Source: Owenia fusiformis (taxonomy: Eukaryota; Annelida; Polychaeta; Sabellida; Oweniidae). From it: DNA of 64,000 nt. Made by a program: the position numbers and the translations under genes. The stretch covers positions 23,541,754 through 23,605,753 of the forward strand of contig CAIIXF020000011.1 of assembly GCA_903813345.2 (NCBI GenBank), given 5' to 3'. Positions 1 through 13,200 of the stretch are shown here, in pieces (position 1 is the first letter of the stretch; each line of letters starts with the position of its first letter). The notes under the pieces are model-generated. The model saw only the letters and a program-made list of their open reading frames with translations, was not told the DNA's origin and did not search any database.

Positions 1-103
1 AAATAACATTGCATAATTGCATGATACATAATAACATAATTGCTTAATTTTAGGGATTACATATTGTTATGATTTGTACAAATTATACAACAGAAAGAAA
101 ACT

Positions 104-490
104 TTTGTTCGCTACCCTTTGCATTCGTTTGACTTCACTTCTTAAAAGAGAGCTTCGTCTTCACTCTTTTAAACTAAAATAAACCTGTGAACTCACCGCG
201 CCAATCAGTTTTCGTCGGCCAAATTTGACCGACGTTCTTTATATGGTCATTCCTTCTGACGTCATTGTTGAGCCCGTAATTGACCAATTACATGCGCATA
301 TTTAATTAGAACGCATTTGGCGTATGTTTCTTCAAGCTCGCTGATTGGCGCGAAGGTCCAGTCAAAAGTGATTTACCCAAACTGTCACCGGTACGTTCCC
401 GTCGTGGGGGCGGGGCTACTAAACTGTAATATCGTCTCTACTAGGCAGAGTGTAGTTTAACTAGACTCTGCACGCAGGGTATTTGTTCGC
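104..490. mobile_element. MITE family A, copy 1, with 9-bp target duplication
   Basis: The element spans 113-481 and starts TACCCT and ends AGGGTA. It is flanked by the exact 9-bp direct repeat TTTGTTCGC (104-112 and 482-490). Near the right end GCAGAGT and ACTCTGC form an internal inverted repeat. A second copy is at 25483-25860 and a deleted copy at 40517-40708. There is no coding capacity. The 9-bp duplication fits the Mutator-like superfamily, but this is inference from length only. Confidence 0.8.
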
Positions 491-1054
491 CTTCTTTTAG
501 AGACAATTGATAGTGTATGCAATCCTGGTGTTATATTTCAAAGCTAATGTCTCATAAAAATGATTATGTATTTTTTAATTTTTAGCAAAGTTCATTTATC
601 TTTCATTCAAAACATTAAATTGATATTGTTCTAATGATACATCACACTGATTTTTTTTATTATCACATTTTGTTATGCTGTGTTTTATATTTGACTTGTA
701 TTTTAATATGTTGAAGTTACCATTTTGAAATAGACCATGGTATACCATGGTCTATGGCCATGAACTGCAATGAAATACCATGGTGATACAAACATAGTAT
801 ACACATCGTTATATGGCACCAACAAATTTCATGGTCAATGTCTCAACAACACTTTTTTACATACTAGATTTTCCAATGAAAAATCATGTTTTGCATGCAG
901 TATGCCATGATCAAAAACTTCCAAATGCAATGAAACTATGGTTTTATGTTAGTCTCAGCTATCATGATGGTATAATGGTTAAATGCCATTCCATTGTCAA
1001 ATTGGTAAATATAAAATATTGTATGTAAATAACAAAGTGACTATGTATCTCTAG
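491..1054. other. POLQ intron, no gene seen
   Basis: AT-rich sequence upstream of the first POLQ exon in the window. It holds a perfect 24-bp palindrome at 731-754 and several nearby ATACCATGGT-like words. I see no coding signal; the intron ends in the acceptor at 1051-1054 (CTAG). Confidence 0.6.
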
Positions 1055-1202
1055 GTGTTAAGTGAAGGATGTGGGATTGCGCTACAAGGTCAGTTCCATG
1101 ACCCTAAGGTGGCTAGTTGGTTGCTAGACCCAGGGGCCAAGGAAAAAACTCTACATAACATGGTCACTAACTCAATACCCATGGAGCTACATCTACTTGA
1201 AT
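1055..1202 (+). CDS. POLQ: POLQ exon a (exonuclease-like region)
   Basis: The acceptor CTAG ends at 1054 and the donor GTAAGT starts at 1203; the exon ends in phase 1. It encodes a segment with [19 protein letters not shown], which matches the DPKVACWLLDP stretch of the inactive 3'-5' exonuclease-like subdomain of animal POLQ. I cannot tell from this window how many exons precede it. Confidence 0.85.
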
Positions 1203-4200
1203 GTAAGTCGGAACAGTTTTGACCAATTAAGGATTTAAGCCCTGGACTCAGTGTAATGTATGCTGAATCATCCCATCGAAGATGTAGTTTCCAAATCTTT
1301 GCATGATTGCGCAACAGGAATGCAAAGTTTAGGAAACAAAGCTTGAGTGGAATGAAGCAGCCACAATGCATTGAGTCTTGGGCTTAAAATTCTTTTCACA
1401 CATTGCAAAATATTTTCTACAGAATCACCTAAAAGATACAAAATCAATAAGAAAAACATATTTCCAATGAAACTTTGCAAGGATCTCCTCACCTTGACAA
1501 CCATACAACAAATGCATTATTGGAATGCAGTTACATGAAATAGCGTTTTCTGATTGGCTGGAATTGGACACACCTAGTCTAGCTATGTGTGAATATGAGT
1601 TAATGCATTTACATAAACAGCAAGTGTCATTTACTTGACTGTTTTATAGTGCTCATACACCAGAAGTCCTAAAATCAAATGTTTCTCAGAAATAGTCTTA
1701 TTTCTGAGATATGAAAATGTTATTTCTTTACCATCTCGTACAGTTATACAACAAAGTCATATACACATGCACATGCACAATACACATGCAATGTTCTTAA
1801 GAATTAAAACCACTCATGGCACAGTAATGATAATAGAGAGGTTTGACTACACATCTTTAACAGGTCCTTTTTACAGTTTTAAGAAAACTTGATTGTGTTA
1901 TATTATGATCCACTGTAATTATTGAGCCCCTCTTAATTGTTTTTTCAATTGACCTCATTGCAAGTACATTCTTTATACTTTTTTATGCTACATCATACAA
2001 ATACAGAAAGGGGAGAACTAATCACTAGAAGATCATGATTTTACATGTTTACATACACATTCTCTTAAAAGCATATAGCTTTATTAATCCCCCCACCCTG
2101 TATTTAAAAATTGCCTTTACAGGTCTTGGAGGTATTAATGGACTCAGCAGTATAGGAGTCACTCCCCAAACAGCTGGCAGTGGAGGACAGAGAGCTGCCA
2201 CAGAAGCTGTATTAGTACAACATCTCATGGTATACTACATGCAGGAACTTGAGAGATTAACCCCCCTAAGCTCTTCCCTATATTTTAAACTATTGCCTTT
2301 ATAGGTCTAGGAGGTATTAATGGACTCAGCAGTATAGGAGTCACTCCCCAAACAGCTGGCAGTGGACGACAGAGAGCTGCCACAGAAGCTGTATTAGTAC
2401 AGCATCTCATGGTGTACTACATGCAGGAACTTGAGAGATTAACCCCCTCAGCTCTTCCCTGTATTTTAAACTATTGCCTTTATAGGTCTAGGAGGTATTA
2501 ATGGACTCGGCAGTATAGGAGTCACTCCCCAAACAGCTGGCAGTGGACGACAGAGAGCTGCCACAGAAGCTGTATTAGTACAGCATCTCATGGTGTACTA
2601 CATGCAGGAACTTGAGAGATTAACCCCCTCAGCTCTTCCCTGTATTTTAAACTATTGCCTTTATAGGTCTAGGAGGTATTAATGGACTCGGCAGTATAGG
2701 AGTCACTCCCCAAACAGCTGGCAGTGGACGACAGAGAGCTGCCACAGAAGCTGTATTAGTACAGCATCTCATGGTGTACTACATGCAGGAACTTGAGAGA
2801 TTAACCCCCCTCAGCTCTTCCCTATATTTTAAACTATTGCCTTTATAGGTCTAGGAGGTATTAATGGCCTCAGCAGTATAGGAGTCACTCCCCAAACAGC
2901 TGGCAGTGGACGACAGAGAGCTGCCACAGAAGCTGTATTAGTACAACATCTCCTGGTGTACTACATGCAGGAACTTGAGAGATTAACCCCCCTCTGCTCT
3001 TCCCTATATTTTAAACTTTTGCCTTTATAGGTCTAGGTGGTATTAATGGACTCAGCAGTATAGGAGTCACTCCCCAAACAGCTGGCAGTGGACGACAGAG
3101 AGCTGCCACAGAAGCTGTATTAGTACAGCATCTCATGGTGTACTACATGCAGGAACTTGAGAGATTAACCCCCTCAGCTCTTCCCTGTATTTTAAACTAT
3201 TGCCTTTATAGGTCTAGGAGGTATTAATGGACTCGGCAGTATAGGAGTCACTCCCCAAACAGCTGGCAGTGGACGACAGAGAGCTGCCACAGAAGCTGTA
3301 TTAGTACAACATCTCATGGTGTACTACATGCAGGAACTTGAGAGATTAACCCCCCTCTGCTCTTCCCTATATTTTAAACTATTGCCTTTATAGGTCTAGG
3401 AGGTATTAATGGACTCAGCAGTATAGGAGTCACTCCCCAAACAGCTGGCAGTGGACGACAGAGAGCTGCCACAGAAGCTGTATTAGTACAACATCTCATG
3501 GTATACTACATGCAGGAACTTGAGAAGGTGAATATGTTGGATGCCTTCCAGAAGGTAGAGATGCCTTCTCAGATATGCCTTTCTCGCAAGGAACTCAATG
3601 GCATGGGTAAGGGCTATATTAAATACAATGGCAGCTATCTAAGATTCTATATCATTAAAGAAAGATGTTCAATAGATGAAATGTGTATCACCCTCAGTTT
3701 TAAAACTTTATTGACACCAGGTCATTTTGCCAGTTCTGCCACTTTATAATCTAGATATACTTGTACAATGCTTGATAATATCTGATTTTATGAAATAAGT
3801 GAAATTTGGGAAAAATTTTGTGATTGATATATCAGTCACTCTGTTTCCAAAGGATTTATTTGTGATAGAAATATCCAACATTCTGAAATACCATACTTTG
3901 AAAATCTAAAACCTTACTGGATTTTTTCTCATAGCTTAAAATTGAAGAGTTGAGGAGTTATTCTATAGTATACAATTTATCACATTATTCTATCACAATG
4001 TAGGGTTCAGTCAGGATGAATGTGATGCACAGTACAATATGATGCAAGCTAAATTATCAGAACTGGAACAACAGGCCTATGAATTAGCCAGGCATCCGTT
4101 TTCATTAACATCCCCAGCAGATTTGGCAAAGGTATGATGTGTCTATTATATCTCCATTATGCATGTAACCAGGTTTGTTTTGTTGCCTATCTATTGCAGA

Positions 4201-7200
4201 ATGAGATACTCACTTGTACATTGATGACAAACATTGATCTGTGTGGTCCATACAACTTACAACTTAGTCATTTATGCATGTTTGTTATTTAATGAGTTCT
4301 CAATGCAATAGAGTACAATACAATACAATATAATAAAATGTAACCAAATGCAATAGAGTACAATAAAATACAATACTAACATTTGCAAAACAATATAATA
4401 GTACTCCTGTATATCATCATACAATACATTGTGCAATACAATATCATATGATGTAATAAAAATCTCCTTTAATTTAGATTCATCTTGAATTTTCAGGTAC
4501 TGTTTATCGAGCTGAAGTTGCCACCAAATGGTGATCCCACTGCTACCACCAGTGTGACAAAAACTCTAGGCCCATCCAGACGTGCAAATGTACGGGGTAA
4601 ACCGAAATTCAGCACAACCAAGGATATTTTAGAAAAGTTGAAGAAGTTTCATGAATTACCGGCTGTTGTGTTAGAATGGAGAAGGATAACTAATGCAATA
4701 ACAAAGGTCAGTCAGAAAATATATTGAATACTGAAATAGAATGGAAATGGTGGAAATCATCAATGAATAAAGCTAATGGAATGTTTTCAATATACTTTAT
4801 TGTGAAAATATCAAGGAAATCTATTTATTGAAAATATTGTGTTCAGCTTTCAGGAATTGCACTATTTGAGCATGATATAATTGTATTTAGTCACTGCTGA
4901 ATTCCTCTAAGGGTACTATCATATGTGCAGGGTGTTTCATAATGACAGTCCCCCCATCCACAGCCAATCCTAGATCACATGGCCCCATAACCTATATACC
5001 ATAATAAAGCTTATTCAATTCTGGACCCATGTGCCAAATATTAGCATGACTGCTCAATGGGAACATACTTTGTAATCTTATGTTTGATTGTCACTACACC
5101 GTCAGTTTGCATGCTTTGTGGCTATTATTCCTAATGGATTTAAAGAGAGGAGCAGATTGCTATATAATCCATTGAATCATCTGGAGCTCTCTGGGACGGT
5201 CAATATGAAACACCCTGTATATATCTTTTATGTGAAATTGATTGTACTTAGATTCCAATTGTGTCCCTCTGTGTAAATGAGATACATTGCTTTCAGCTAT
5301 TATTTCCCACTATGTGTACATAAAGAATCATGTATTTCAGGTGGTATTTCCCATACAGAAAGAGAAGCGGTTCAATAGGCGTGTTGCTATGGAGCGTATC
5401 CATGGTGAATGTCAAACTCACACAGCAACAGGAAGAGTGACAATGAGTGAACCAAATCTCCAAAATATCCCCAAAGATTTTGAAATTAATATGCCAGGTA
5501 ACAGTCCAATAAATAAATAAATTTATTCTGTCATATACCATATATGTTGGTTTAAATCAAATGTACATGAATGTTTTAATTATTATGGGAAAAAGTTTTA
5601 CAAAATAAGGTCGTTTATAAGGGATATTGTATAAGTTGTAATTTTGCCTAATCATTTAATTTGCCTATTGCCTAATTATTGCCATGTAAGGAAAATTAAA
5701 TGTCAGAAATATTATCTTCATAATGTTATCCAATGGGAAGATTCTTGTCTTGAGGAAAATTAAAATTAGGAAAATGATAAAAGGACTGATTTAATAAAAG
5801 ACAAGTCTCGATTTGGAGAAAGAAGTTCATCAGTGTACTGCGCTAATAATTGTTTTATGAAAAATATAGCCATAGAGCCAACATCAGTCAGTGTTGAATA
5901 TTTGATTAACATTTTTTGGTCAAGAGCCATTTTACCAAGCTTTTCATTTATATTCTTTGTTTTTAGATTCTACCAATGTTTTGTTCATTTTTGGAGATGG
6001 TCTGCTCATTTTTCTGTCTCAACTTCACACACTGGCATCCTTTGAATATTCCATTTTTAGATATGATTGGCAACAGCCCACAATCTGCAGTACCATCGGT
6101 CTCTACCAGGGGTCGCCACCATACCAAACAGAACAAACAACATTCAAAATGTACAGGCACAAATCAAGAGAAATTCTCCATAAGTATGCGACATTCTTTT
6201 ATCCCATTTACTGGTGGAGTAATCCTTGCCGCTGATTACTCCCAGTTGGAACTACGCATCATAGCGCACCTATCCCATGATGCAAAGCTGGCAAGAATTC
6301 TAAATAGTGGTGAAGATGTGTTCAAATTAATCGCTTCCCAGTGGAAAGGCGTTAGTGTAGAGGAAGTGACATCATCACAAAGACAACAAGCAAAACAGGT
6401 TTGACACTGCTAATTTGTGCTATAATGGATAAAACAGAGAAATAATTAGACACACTAGAAATACACAAGATTTAGTTTAAAAGGCTTTTATTGAAATATA
6501 ATATTTCAGATTGTCCAAATATTTTGTTATGAATTGCATTTTGGATCGACCTCCGTAATAATTTACTTTTACTCCCCTTCTTCAAATTGATTTGGTAACT
6601 TTGGTGAGCATATTTTACTTGTTCCTTTTTTCTAATCAGCAAAGTATATTTACATGGAGTGACCATTTCATAAATGGCATTTGCCTTTTGTCCCATCCCT
6701 TTCATTTATGTATAACCAATCATATCAAATTTTACTATGGATGTAATTCAAGCATTGATGAATAAAATAATCTTATTTATATTATTTTATATTAAATGTA
6801 TGTATGTTATGGCACGTTGTATGATATATATTTTTACCTCGTTCCTATTTCCCAAGTCTAATCAGCAAATATTTACAAGGAGTGATCATTTCATAAAAGG
6901 CATTTGCCTTTTGTTATCCCTTGCATTTGTTTATGTAAAACTATATCATTATTTTACTATGAATGTAATTCAAGCATTGATGAATAAAATAATCTTATTT
7001 ATATTATTTGATAATGCAGGTATGTTAAGGCATGTTGTATGGTATATTTTTACCAACCATATCATATTTTACTGAATAATCTTAATGCAGGTATGTTATG
7101 GCATGTTGTATGGTATAGGAGCTAAGGCACTAGGGGAACAACTGGGTGTAACAGAGGAAGATGCAGGAGCCTTCATTGAAACATTCAAAGCTAAATATAC

Positions 7201-10200
7201 AGGTAGAAAAGTTATGGATTTCCAAGAACAACTTGAAAATGTAGTTTCACATGTTTCATCTTGATTAATTATTGTATGAGACAATATACATACTCACTCA
7301 TCCATCTGCTGTATTTTTGTGTGCAATTTGAATTATAAGTAAAATAGTAAAAAGTAAATAAAAAACATCAGAGGTCTGGGGCCAGTCAAATCTCAGTGGA
7401 GAGTAGAATTTTATAAACGATGCACGTTATTGTGAGTTAGGGAAGTCTAGTCCTTTCTCAACATAGTGATATGGTTATTTACAGCTTTTAATTGGTCAAA
7501 CTTTCATAGACATAATACAACTATATCTTACTTTGATTGCTTTATAGGTATGCGGGCATACCTGCGTGAAACAATAGCTTTCTGCAGGAAACATGGCTAT
7601 GTGGAGACTATCATGGGCAGACGTCGTTACCTCCCAGCTATCAATGATACATTCCCTCACTCAAGAGCCCAGGTGAGTACCATATCACACCGGAATAGCC
7701 TGACAACGGTAAAGTCAGATACTGTTGTCACAAATGGCGTTGTCACATAACCGTCGCTTCAATTAGATTTTTTTTTTTTTTTTTATAATGTTTTTATTTC
7801 AAAGAATAAGCATGTTAAAGCAATTGCAAAAACAATTACAGTACAGTTACATGGTAAACCTACATTTAGCAATTTTACAATACAGTATTGGTTAAATATT
7901 TCGTCTTAAGAGACGTTATACCATTGGCATTTTTTTATTTAAAGGAAAAAATCATCAGTTTCATTCGTTTAATTTTGTTTCCATGATTTTCCACTTATCG
8001 CCTCTGCCAACCCGTTTGTCCATAATAAAATATTCCTTCACATTACTTATAAAACCTTTAAGTGTTGGTTTTAGCATAGAATATTTGCACAAATAAACAT
8101 ACCTTTTAAAAATACATAGCATATTATTTAAGATGATTGTCTTCTTAATAGAGCACCTAAACTAAATTCCTTTGGAACAACAATCAATCAAAGTGTCTAA
8201 ATACTCATTGTACAGTTAATAATGTCCTACCATCGAAATAAAGTCTTTAATTTAACCGATCAAAATGAAATACGGGACAATGGACACTGTAACTACCATA
8301 TGCTGTTGTCTTTCTAAATTACTCAGATTCAGATTTTGTTGTCATTGACGATATCGAAGACGCTATATTGTGGGGATTCACGACCCAATTTGTTGGAAAT
8401 TCGGATTTCATATGAAACATCATCACAAGAGCTTAATACATGCACAGAATTAGCGACGATAAAATCCCATGAAATGAGGACCAAGTGATTAAACAGTTGA
8501 AGCAACGGTTATGTCTGCCTTTTGTGACAACGGTATCTGACTTTACCGTTGTCAGGCTATTCCAGGGTGCATATGAAGGATGAGGTTATGTTGGACAAAA
8601 AGCTTTGAGGTTCAGTTCAATCTCTATTTAATTTTTGTTGTTTAAATCACACAGTCCCTTTTTGTTCAGGTTTAATTATTCCATTGAATCAGATTTGTTT
8701 CAAATTGTACCGGAAGCTTGTTTCTTAATAGCAGAATTTTACATATCAAAGTTGTACTGGCAGATTGATTTCTACATATATAATCAGAAATGGCTACATT
8801 TTGGCCAAACATCTCAGAATCTCTGAATTTTATAAAGGTAGATTTATAGGTTTAAAGCAAAAGTTATGTTAATTTCAAAATGAACATTAAGAGTATGTTG
8901 AATAATCACACATATTGTTTAAAAATATGACGATACTGCTTCTGATATTATTCACTTGATATGGCTTGCCCTAAGGCACAATTCTAGGACCTGCGCTTTA
9001 CGGTATAAATCAAGTATATTTATATTTTAGAAGTTCTTGGTAATAATTTTTTTTGTTGTTTAATGTACAGAATATCACAAAAATCCAGTCCTTTAGTTTT
9101 GAAATATCTTATTCCATGTTGTTTTGCTAAATAAACTTGTCAGCAACTTCCTGAGTAGCATTTATAGCTTTGAGTTTAAAGAACCACACATTGTGTCATT
9201 GAATTCCACTAAAGAAAAAAGTTAGACAATTGAATATGTTTTGGAAACCTTGTGAAGTAGTCTTGTCATTTTATGGACAGAATGGAGTTTTTATGTGTAG
9301 ATCAGATAAAACTTAAGATTTATTGGTACAGACACATTTGATTTCTTTTAGTTCAGGCACTTAACTTATATTTATTTATTCATCATGTAACATTACATGA
9401 AATTGAAAATGCAAATAACATTTCCTATGTTATTCATCCAGTGTGTTTTCTGTCATTTGGAAAACATTTTGAAAAGTAGAGCTTGCATTATACTGGACAA
9501 ATTTTCATGTCAACTTTTTTGAGAGAATGAGAATGGTTCCCAAACATGTGGTACCAACTCATACACACACCACGGGCAGGACAAACAGGTCCGCTGCTGT
9601 AAGAACCAAACAGATTTGTGTTGTGACATCCACTAGTGTACCACCCTGCCCCTTTGAATCTAATAGCACAGTTATCAGAATTAGGATCATTATCACGGTC
9701 CTTTGTAGTAAATGGCATACCATTGTGCCTGCCGAGAGAGTTCCCTGCATTTCCACTATATTGACCTATGGTCAGTCGATAGTTATCACTTGCATCAGCC
9801 ACCTTGACTGTTGAATATTCAGCGTGACGTGTTTCATTTTGTGGAGGCCACGTGGTTAGCTCTATTCGTAGTCTGTAGTTCCCCTGTGCCAATAAACCAT
9901 GAAGGTTGTCCAAGCCAACAAAATATTCTCCATCTGGATTCCCGAATCCTGCTTGATATTCAGCCCATCCTCTATAGAAATCGACACTCCCATCAAAGCG
10001 TCTGGTGATGTAGACACATCTCTCACTGCAGTATGCTGGGAATGAATCTTGCCCCTCTGGTTGGATTATCGTTACTCCAGTAAAGCCAGTTTTGTCGCTA
10101 CAGTCGATGGGATAATTTGCTGAAAAAAACATAAAGATTTCTTGAGCCTGAAACTCATTAAGTCACAAAGATTAAGACTGATTCATATGACAAAATATTT

Positions 10201-13200
10201 TATTCTATATATTGTTACCGGTAACTGAAATTGTGCAGCGATTGAAATCTTTGACAACAGCTAGGATAAAATATGTGGTCACATATTTTCTGTAAATCAG
10301 AGAATCAAGGTCTTCATTACGGTTAATGTGATGAAAGTGTGTGATCATATCAGACATTACATTTACTGATCTATAATGTTAGTCACTATAGTCATAGAAA
10401 CACCATTTTAACCCAGTAAATCAATTGTTCTGGTTATTTTTACATTCACATATCGTGAAAATTTGATATACATCTGGTATAGGTATTATATTAGCATCTG
10501 ATTTGTGTAAATTGCATTATTAGTATTAATGATAATGTTTATTAGTCTATATATAGTTAATACATTACCTGTTACTTCAGTTGTTTGTTGCAGTTCTGTT
10601 GTCTCAGGTTCGGGAGGATTGGTGGCTGGAAAATAATAGATTAGCATGATTCTTTTGTCCAATTTTCCAATCTCTTAATTGAGGCTATTTTTTAGTCAGT
10701 AATTTACTAATTGATCAACGTTTTTTTTCAATTTGCACAAATAACATAAAATAAACACCTGTTGCTGTTTCAGATTCAGGAGGATTGATGAATGGAAAAT
10801 AAACAAATAGATTAGCATGATTCTTTTGTTCAATCTCCCATTTAGGCAATCTCTTTAATGAGGAGTCCCTATTCCTTTTTAAGTCAGTTATTGACTAATT
10901 ATTAAAAGGATACTGTCTCTAAAATACCGAAATATTCCCATCACCCTGCAATTTGCACAAACAACAGAATAAATATCAAGGCTTAAAAATGGCTTCTTTT
11001 TCATAACATATTCTTTCAAATTGGTCCAGTCTACAAATCAGTTCCTAATCTTTTCAAATGTTCAAGACATTACCTGCTGATTCACATTGTGAATTATGCA
11101 TCTTCTCCAAGAGTTCTTTCATTAAGGAAGTATCAATTTTCATCTTTTCAATATCATTTTTCATCTCTTCAATGTCTTGCTTCACTGTGACATCGTTTTT
11201 CATTTCTTCAACATCAGTTTTCACTTCTTCAATGATTGTCCTAGCCTTGGTCACGTTGTTCTTAATCTCTATCAGGTTGATATATAGGGCGGCATCATCC
11301 TCACTTCTTTCGCAGCAACCTTGGGTGTCAGTTCTCAGGGCATTCAATTTTGAGACAAGATTTTCAATGTCCGTTTTCTTGCATGTAGCAATCTGGTTTC
11401 CTGTTTTCTTCTTTCTCCTCTTCTTTGCATCTGAGTTGTCCACAACAAGTGTGATGAGAAGTACTATTAAAAGTACCTTCAAATGCATGGTTCTAACAAG
11501 ATCTGACTCGACTTGTTGTTACCACTGAGTCAAAGTTATGTTTTTATATTGTGTTTTATTTTGAGTTTTTGGCATCTTCTTCAATCATTAGCATCAAAAA
11601 CACATTTGATTAAAATATGTGTTCAAAGCATGTTCTCTGACATCATTGTTATGTAAATCTAATGATTAACGGTATGTTGAAAACACAATATCTTCATTCA
11701 ACTTTTCAAAATATGTTTCTGTCAGTCAAAATATTGAGATAATAAAAAGCACATTTATTGCCCATTTAAAAGTATTGATTAGTATTTTTCCATTCAGATA
11801 ATATGGTAGTAATAAGTTAACATTTGGTTTTTATTGACCATTTAAAAGTTTTGAAAGTTTTCTGAGAACCTGGATATTCAATGTCAGCAATTAATATAAC
11901 GTTTGATTCTATGAAAATCATGATGATTCGATAAGAGGTGAAATTACTAATTCAAGAAGTCAATGTCACAAAATAAAATATGTTATTTAGACAAGTTACC
12001 AATCATTGCAATTATCAGAAAATTATCAGATGTCAGATATCAACCAGATATTTTGTTATTTACTACATTCAGTTTCCTTTAATACACAGTAATCTTTTAG
12101 GCTATTTTACGAATTACTAATTGCAAACATAGGTAAAATTAACATGAGTATTTCCCTGTTAAAATATTTTGGGTTTCATTCCTTGTCAAGTCTATTTCTA
12201 AAAATCTACATATTGCATACTTTATGTGAGGAAAACTTAAGATTTCACAATACTGTGTTCAGTTTTTATGTCACCACCAAAGAGTGGTGACATATTTTTA
12301 TGGTCTCGTTTTTTGACAGTGGTTGGTGATCAGTGGTTGGTGATCGGCAGTTGGTGTCTGGTGTCTTTAACAAATTCTTACAACTTCCACTAACTTAACA
12401 AATACTGCTTAGACTGACTTCAATTTTTTCAAAATCATCTACAAGATTTCAGAAGTTCAAATCTGACATATTCATGATTTGACCTTTAATGACCTTTTCA
12501 AGGTAAAAAAAGTTTAAAAAAGTTCAAATGGTATTTTTTCAACTTGCTTCAAATTGTTCAAATTGTCCATAATCATCTACCAGTTCTCAGAAGTTCAAAT
12601 CTGACTTTAGATTTGACCTTCAAGGTCTTCTTTCACATTTTTTTCAAAATCATCTGCAGGTTCTCAGAAAGTCAAATCTGATTTTTGGATTGAAGACTTG
12701 ACCCTCAATGACATTCTCAACTTAAAAAATGGTCTGTTTTCCACTTGCCTCTAACTGACCATTTTTTCAAAATTATTTACAAGTTCTCAGAAGTTCAAAT
12801 CCAACTTAAGATTGAACTCATAATAATGTGAGCAACTAGCTATAGGTGGTGACATTTTGTCATGTTAATGCCTTGTTTTTTGATGGGGCCTTTAATAATA
12901 AACTTGATAGGTTTTTTCAACTTGCATCTACAAAAGCGGTTTTCTTCATTGGAAGCCCAACATAGAGTTCTTGTGATAGCCATTATAAAAGAAATGATAG
13001 ATAAATGTTAATGGTCATAAATAACTTGATAAAATTAACTTATCAATCCAATTGGCCCTCTCGTGATTAGTAACATCAAACATAATATATAGTTTTGGTT
13101 TCTTGGTTCCTTGTTGTGTAAACAAATAATAAAACATCTTGGCATTATCACATCATGCTTTAATGGACCAAAACTGGCCACGTGGGGACCAGTCAGAGAT

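Noticed and set aside
2123-3515. Eight separate coding exons in the tandem array (mutually exclusive exon cassette)
   Set aside because: Units 1-7 lack a convincing donor and the 3' half of the exon, and unit lengths break the frame, so they are duplicated junctions and not cassette exons.
1055-7672. POLN (DNA polymerase nu) instead of POLQ
   Set aside because: The three insertion loops and the [13 protein letters not shown] form fit POLQ; POLN differs in this helix and lacks the loops.
9527-10008. Plus-strand open frames across the FReD exon
   Set aside because: Antisense shadows of the minus-strand fibrinogen-domain exon.
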